9,016 bases of DNA from an uncultured beta proteobacterium (GTDB lineage: Bacteria; Pseudomonadota; Gammaproteobacteria; Burkholderiales; Burkholderiaceae_C), in NCBI GenBank assembly GCA_903834645.1, contig CAILKA010000682.1, positions 1 to 9,016 on the forward strand, written 5' to 3'. Below are positions 5,565 through 9,016 of the stretch, piece after piece (positions within the stretch are counted from its first letter, which is position 1; the number at the start of each line of letters is the position of its first letter). Below the pieces are notes generated by a model. That model saw only the letters and a list, made by a program, of their open reading frames with translations. It was not told where the DNA came from and searched no databases. The position numbers were made by a program, and so were the translations under genes.

Positions 5565-6785
5565 CTAGTGAGCGGACTCGAAGCGGGTTTCGGGGGAATC
5601 GACGGACCGCGGTGCGCGCCCAGCCATGAGCGCCTGCGCGATCAGGCCACGCAGCTCCGCCAGGCCGCGCCCATCGTGCGCGCTGATGAAGACACGCGGC
5701 GTACGTGGGCCTGGCCCGGCCTCGAGCTCGTCGTGCGCCACGCGCGGCAGCCGTGAGGGCTCCAGGAGGTCGATCTTGTTGAAGACCAGGATCTGCGGCA
5801 CACCGGCCGCCCCGATCTCCTCGAGTACCTTCAGAACCTGCTCCTGCTGCTCGGCCGCAGCCGGGCTGGAGGCATCCACCACGTGGAGCAGCAGGTCCGC
5901 TTCGACTGCCTCGACGAGGGTGGCCTTGAAGGCTTCGACCAGGCGGTGCGGGAGCTCGCGAATGAAGCCCACCGTGTCCGACAGCGATACCGCCTCCCCC
6001 GCCTGCTCGAGCCACAAGGCGCGGGTGGTGGTGTCGAGGGTGGCGAAGAGCTGGTCGGCCGCGAGCGTCCGGGCCTTGACCAGCGCATTGAAGAGGGTGG
6101 ACTTGCCCGCGTTGGTATAGCCCACGAGCGACACCCGGAAAGACCCGCTGCGTAGCCGCGCGCGTCGCTGCGTGCCACGCTGGCGCTGGACCTTCTCCAG
6201 CCGCACCTTGAGCGACTTGATGCGCTCACCGATCATGCGGCGGTCCAGCTCGATCTGGGTCTCGCCCGGACCGCCCCGCGTGCCGATGCCGCCCCGCTGA
6301 CGCTCCAGGTGAGACCAGCGCCGCACGAGTCGCGTCGAGAGGTACTGCAGGCGCGCCAGCTCCACCTGCAGCTTGCCCTCATGGCTCTGGGCGCGCGCGG
6401 CAAAGATATCCAGGATCAATCCGGTGCGATCGGCCACCGGCACGCCCAGGTGGCGCTCCAGGTTGCGCTGCTGAACGGGCGACAGGCTCTGGTCAAAGAT
6501 CACGCCGTTCGCGCCCGTGCCCTGCACGACTTCGCGGATCTCGTCGGCCTTGCCCGAGCCGACGAAGAGGGCTGCGTCGGGCGTCTTGCGGCGTGCGGTC
6601 ACGCGCGCCACGGTCTCGTCCCCGGCTGACGCCGCCAGCAGGGCAAGCTCTTCAAGGCTGGGATCGAAGCCGGCAACGCCGGAGATGTCCACGCCCACGA
6701 GAACGGCCTTGGGCGGTCCCTCGGTGGTCGGCTCGGATGTGGCCTGGTCTCGGTTCAAGGTGGCGGGGCCCGCTCGGTGGGGCAC
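5565..6785 (-). CDS. hflX: Ribosome-associated GTPase HflX
   Basis: HflX binds the large ribosomal subunit and in other bacteria splits stalled or heat-damaged 70S ribosomes. The 406 residues show the N-terminal HflX domain (about 27-210) with ALFVGSGKADEI at 72-83 and VIFDQSLSPVQQRNLE at 95-110. A coiled-coil linker includes the family signature GIGTRGGPGETQIELDRR at 166-183. The GTPase domain has G1 GYTNAGKST at 222-230, G2 TLDTTTR at 249-255, G3 DTVGF at 270-274, G4 NKID at 336-339 and G5 SAHDGRG at 368-374. All GTP-binding motifs are intact. The start is a GTG at 6783-6785, 20 bases after the hfq stop, with no clear Shine-Dalgarno sequence. It is the most upstream start in the frame; a TTG at 6758 is a weaker alternative, and the first 25 residues are not conserved-looking. 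The hfq-hflX-hflK-hflC order matches E. coli. Confidence 0.96.
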   Translation of the reverse strand: MPHRAGPATLNRDQATSEPTTEGPPKAVLVGVDISGVAGFDPSLEELALLAASAGDETVARVTARRKTPDAALFVGSGKADEIREVVQGTGANGVIFDQSLSPVQQRNLERHLGVPVADRTGLILDIFAARAQSHEGKLQVELARLQYLSTRLVRRWSHLERQRGGIGTRGGPGETQIELDRRMIGERIKSLKVRLEKVQRQRGTQRRARLRSGSFRVSLVGYTNAGKSTLFNALVKARTLAADQLFATLDTTTRALWLEQAGEAVSLSDTVGFIRELPHRLVEAFKATLVEAVEADLLLHVVDASSPAAAEQQEQVLKVLEEIGAAGVPQILVFNKIDLLEPSRLPRVAHDELEAGPGPRTPRVFISAHDGRGLAELRGLIAQALMAGRAPRSVDSPETRFESAH

Positions 6786-6805
6786 AGGCGAGGTGTCGGG
6801 CCGCT

Positions 6806-7051
6806 TCAGCCCGCTGCCTCACCCGGCTCGTTGGGGTGGAAGTTGACAGCGCGCCCGGGCACCACGGTGGAGATGGCGTGCTTGTAGACCATTTGCGTCA
6901 CCGTGTTGCGCAGGAGCACCACGTACTGGTCGAAGGACTCGATGTGCCCCTGCAGCTTGATGCCGTTGACGAGGTAGATCGAGACCGGGACGTGCTCCTT
7001 GCGCAGCAGGTTGAGAAAGGGATCCTGCAGCAGCTGGCCTTTGTTGCTCAC
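6806..7051 (-). CDS. hfq: RNA chaperone Hfq
   Basis: Hexameric Sm-like chaperone that pairs small RNAs with mRNAs. The 81 residues carry Sm1 (VSIYLVNGIKLQGHIESFDQYVVLL, 23-47) and Sm2 (VYKHAISTVVP, 55-65). Proximal-site residues Gln9, Asp10, Tyr56, Lys57 and His58 are in place. The rim patch reads RKEH (17-20) where E. coli has RRER, and position 36 is His where E. coli has Gln35. The tail after the Sm core is only about 15 residues with two glutamates, far shorter than the E. coli disordered tail. The start is GTG at 7049-7051, supported by GGAG 6 bases upstream and by the standard SNKGQLLQDPF N-terminus. The frame stays open to an ATG at 7144, but those extra 31 residues do not look like Hfq. 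It lies between der and hflX, as expected for Betaproteobacteria. Confidence 0.98.
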   Translation of the reverse strand: MSNKGQLLQDPFLNLLRKEHVPVSIYLVNGIKLQGHIESFDQYVVLLRNTVTQMVYKHAISTVVPGRAVNFHPNEPGEAAG

Positions 7052-7057
7052 GATATG

Positions 7058-7061
7058 CTCC
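7058..7061 (-). promoter_or_regulatory. Ribosome binding site of hfq
   Basis: Minus-strand GGAG lies 6 bases before the GTG at 7049-7051. It supports the GTG as the hfq start rather than the upstream ATG at 7144. Confidence 0.65.
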
Positions 7062-7082
7062 GTGATTGATGAGAGGACTCTG

Positions 7083-7091
7083 ACGTTACCA
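7083..7091 (-). promoter_or_regulatory. Possible extended -10 promoter before hfq
   Basis: In the 124-base gap between der and hfq the minus strand reads TGG followed by TAACGT, an extended -10 arrangement. TAACGT keeps the key first, second and last bases of TATAAT. No -35 match lies at 17 bases, and the total match is 3 of 6. Initiation would be near 7076, about 25 bases before the GTG. An hfq-proximal promoter is expected from other species, but this particular site is tentative. The rest of the gap holds only a short GGCC-ended hairpin. Confidence 0.25.
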
Positions 7092-7175
7092 CATGGGGTT
7101 GGCCCTCGCGACTGCAAGGCCGCAGGGCGTGCAAGGGCGGACAATTTCCGGGCGCAACCAGCGTCCAGGGTCGAA

Positions 7176-8540
7176 TCAGTCCCGATCGTCGAAGGGGTTG
7201 GCGGCCGAGCGCATCTGGATCCGCAGCGGCGTGCCCACGAGCTCGAAGTGCGCGCGGATACGCCCCTCGAGGTAGCGCCGATAGGAGGGGCCCACGTGGT
7301 CGAGAGAAGTGCCGTGTACGACCACGACCGGGGGATTCATGCCGCCTTGGTGCGCGTACCGCAGCTTGGGCCTGAAGCGTCCGGCGCGCGGGGGCTGCTG
7401 CTGCTCCACCGCCTCGCGCAGCAGGCGCGTCAAGGCGGGAGTGGACAGCTTGCGCACCGCCGAGGCATGCGCCGCGTCGATCGCCTTCCACAGCGGCCCC
7501 AGGCCCTGGCGCTTCAGCGCTGAGATGTGCAGCACCTGGGCGAAGGGCATGAATGCGAGCCGCTGCTCGAGCTGACGCTCCAGCAGTTCACGCGCATAGC
7601 GGTCCAGCGCATCCCACTTGTTGACGGCCACCACCAGGGCGCGGCCAGACTCGACGACATAGCCAGCGATGTGCGCATCCTGCTCGCCCACGCCCTGCAC
7701 GGCATCGATCAGCAACACCACGACGTGCGCCTCCGAGATCGCCTGCAGGGTCTTCACGACCGAGAACTTCTCGACCGCCTCGAACACGCGGCCCTTGCGG
7801 CGCAGGCCAGCGGTATCCACCAGTTCGTAGCGCCGCCCATCTCGCTCGAACGGCACATGGATGGCATCGCGGGTGGTGCCTGGCTGGTCGAATGCCACCA
7901 GCCTCTCCTCCCCTAGCCAGGTATTGATGAGCGTGGACTTGCCGGCATTGGGACGGCCCGCCACGGCCAGCCGGATCGGCGCACCGGGCGCCAGGTCCGG
8001 GCGAGCCTCATCGAGCCCCTCGTCCTCGCCCTCGTCCTCGCCGTCGAGCCCCAGACCGTCCAGCGCGGCTTGGGCGAGGCTGCGGATGCCCTGGCCATGC
8101 GCCGAGGAGACAGGCAACGGATCGCCAATGCCCAGCTCGTGGAACTCGGCCAGCGCCGGAGAGTCCTGCATGCCTTCGGCTTTGTTGGCCGCCAGCACCA
8201 CGCGCTTTCGCTGCGTGCGAAGGAAGCGTGCGATTTCGTGGTCCTGCGCCGACAGTCCGGCCCGTATGTCCACGACAAAAATCACTGCATCGGCCTCGGC
8301 CACTGCCTGCCGCGTCTGGCGCGCCATCTCGCGCACGATCCCCGTGGAGCTGTCGGGCTCGAAGCCCCCAGTGTCGATGACGATGAAGCGCTGGTTCCCC
8401 AGGCGCGCTTGTCCGTAGTGACGGTCGCGCGTGAGGCCGGGGAAGTCGGCCACGATGGCATCCCTGCTCTTCGTGAGCCGGTTGAACAACGTCGACTTGC
8501 CCACGTTGGGCCGGCCGACGATCGCAATCACCGGCTGCAT
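7176..8540 (-). CDS. der: Ribosome biogenesis GTPase Der (EngA)
   Basis: Essential GTPase with two tandem G domains and a KH-like domain, acting in maturation of the 50S subunit. Length is 454 residues. G domain 1: GRPNVGKST at 9-17, PGLTRDRHYG at 34-43, DTGG at 56-59, NKAE at 119-122 in place of canonical NKxD, and SSAHG at 145-149. An acidic linker (about 161-182, GEDEGEDEGLDE) follows. G domain 2: GRPNAGKST at 195-203, PGTTRD at 220-225, DTAG at 242-245, NKWD at 307-310 and SAL at 340-342. The KH-like domain runs from about 360 to 445 with RPKLRYAHQGGMNPP at 390-404 and the final SYRRYLEGRIR, a standard end. The ATG at 8538-8540 gives the expected MQPVIAIVGRPNVGKS start, 15 bases after bamB; no strong ribosome site is seen. 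Confidence 0.98.
   Translation of the reverse strand: MQPVIAIVGRPNVGKSTLFNRLTKSRDAIVADFPGLTRDRHYGQARLGNQRFIVIDTGGFEPDSSTGIVREMARQTRQAVAEADAVIFVVDIRAGLSAQDHEIARFLRTQRKRVVLAANKAEGMQDSPALAEFHELGIGDPLPVSSAHGQGIRSLAQAALDGLGLDGEDEGEDEGLDEARPDLAPGAPIRLAVAGRPNAGKSTLINTWLGEERLVAFDQPGTTRDAIHVPFERDGRRYELVDTAGLRRKGRVFEAVEKFSVVKTLQAISEAHVVVLLIDAVQGVGEQDAHIAGYVVESGRALVVAVNKWDALDRYARELLERQLEQRLAFMPFAQVLHISALKRQGLGPLWKAIDAAHASAVRKLSTPALTRLLREAVEQQQPPRAGRFRPKLRYAHQGGMNPPVVVVHGTSLDHVGPSYRRYLEGRIRAHFELVGTPLRIQMRSAANPFDDRD
8017..8040. repeat. Tandem 12-base repeat in der linker
   Basis: Two perfect copies of CCCTCGTCCTCG (plus-strand reading) at 8017-8028 and 8029-8040, followed by a partial third unit. They are in frame in der and encode the repeated acidic block EDEG EDEG between the two G domains. 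Copy number could change by slippage without breaking the frame. Confidence 0.8.
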
Positions 8541-8555
8541 CGGTGTGTGCCCACG

Positions 8556-9016
8556 CTAGTCCGGCCGAAAGCCGAAAACACCCCCGGCGCGCGTCACGAC
8601 CACGAGCGTCGTGCCGGCCAGAGTCGGGGCGCCTACGACCGCCGATCCGTCGGTCGGCAGACGCAGGAGGGGTTCGCCCGTGAGCTTGTCCAGGAAGTGA
8701 ACGAGGCCCTGAGCATCTCCCGCCACCGCGACCCGCCCAGCGACGGCGACTCCACCGAGTTGCCGGTGCAGCAGCCGCTCCGAACTCCACAGCGACTCGC
8801 CGTTGAGCAGCCTCCACGCTGCGATCCGGTCCGATGCATCTGCCGCCACCAGCACCTGGTCATCCCCGCCCACGGGCTGCCATCCGCCGAGGTTGCGGGT
8901 CCAGACAGTGGTACCCCGGTCGGCGTCGGCGCAGCCCACCCCGGCCTGGAAGGCACGCGCGCACACAAGGTTGCCCACCCTGACGGTCGGACCGACGAGG
9001 TCGGCCAGGCGCTCGA
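8556..9016 (-). CDS. bamB: Outer membrane assembly factor BamB, 3' part
   Basis: The C-terminal 152 residues of the lipoprotein BamB, a beta-propeller scaffold that works with BamA in inserting outer-membrane proteins. The frame is open to the window edge, so the signal peptide, lipobox and first blades lie outside. Visible blades have the PQQ-like pattern of hydrophobic strands ending in aspartate or glycine turns: GTTVWTRNLGGWQPV, then IAAWRLLNGESLWSSERLLHRQ, GLVHFLDKLTGEPLLRL and the final VVVTRAGGVFGFRPD. The segment LWSSERLLHRQLGGVAV corresponds well to LWTQSDLLHRLLTSPV of E. coli BamB as I recall it, including the LLHR element. The bamB-der order is the common proteobacterial one. A GTG at 8978 is internal and not the start. 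Translation ends with TAG 15 bases before der, so the two are probably co-transcribed. Confidence 0.9.
   Translation of the reverse strand, partial: ERLADLVGPTVRVGNLVCARAFQAGVGCADADRGTTVWTRNLGGWQPVGGDDQVLVAADASDRIAAWRLLNGESLWSSERLLHRQLGGVAVAGRVAVAGDAQGLVHFLDKLTGEPLLRLPTDGSAVVGAPTLAGTTLVVVTRAGGVFGFRPD

Noticed and set aside
5043..5756. Plus-strand open frame of 237 codons opposite hflK and the end of hflX
   Set aside because: No family resemblance; both genes on the other strand are certain.
7101..7121. Hairpin with GGCC ends between der and hfq as a terminator for der
   Set aside because: The stem is about six pairs with one G-T pair and no T run follows on the minus strand, so termination is not supported.
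7052..7144. Extension of hfq to an ATG at 7144
   Set aside because: The extra residues are not part of any Hfq, and the GTG at 7051 has its own GGAG site.
1..9016. Mobile element, CRISPR array, RNA gene or novel defence-type system
   Set aside because: The window is fully accounted for by housekeeping genes in a familiar order. No transposase or integrase signatures, spaced repeats, tRNA-like cloverleaf or unknown multi-gene cassette are visible.

Overview
The window is a gene-dense, GC-rich stretch in which every supported gene lies on the minus strand, so transcription runs from the right end (position 9016) to the left. Protein sequences and gene order point to a betaproteobacterium, most likely Burkholderiales. 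The Hfq core is of betaproteobacterial type, and the bamB-der-hfq-hflX-hflK-hflC order is followed by a DUF2065 gene, hisZ, purA and a phosphoribosyltransferase. Genus cannot be fixed from this sequence alone.

Layout in transcription order: the 3' end of bamB (outer-membrane assembly lipoprotein, cut by the window edge); der (tandem-GTPase ribosome assembly factor); a 124-base gap with a tentative promoter; hfq (RNA chaperone, GTG start); hflX (ribosome-associated GTPase, GTG start); hflK and hflC (membrane SPFH pair that modulates FtsH protease); a 62-residue two-helix membrane protein of the DUF2065/YjeT family (GTG start); a 98-base gap with two small hairpins and a tentative promoter; hisZ (regulatory subunit of ATP phosphoribosyltransferase); purA (adenylosuccinate synthetase), overlapping hisZ by ATGA; and a Gpt-like purine phosphoribosyltransferase ending at the left edge. 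Apart from the two gaps, genes are separated by 20 bases or fewer, and I see no convincing intrinsic terminator, so one or two long transcripts are likely.

The genes fall into two groups. The right part is envelope, ribosome and RNA housekeeping (BamB, Der, Hfq, HflX, HflK, HflC, DUF2065). The left part sits at the PRPP/purine/histidine junction: HisZ controls the HisG step that consumes ATP and PRPP, the histidine pathway returns AICAR to purine synthesis, PurA takes IMP towards AMP, and the last gene probably salvages purine bases with PRPP. E. coli has the same hfq-hflX-hflK-hflC-yjeT-purA order without hisZ.

I find no mobile element, CRISPR array, tRNA, rRNA or accessory island, and no evidence of an undescribed system. 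The points worth a second look are small: an uncharacterised Gpt-like enzyme, a substitution in the PurA aspartate loop, an altered Hfq rim, an acidic repeat linker and NKAE motif in Der, and the DUF2065 protein next to HflKC.
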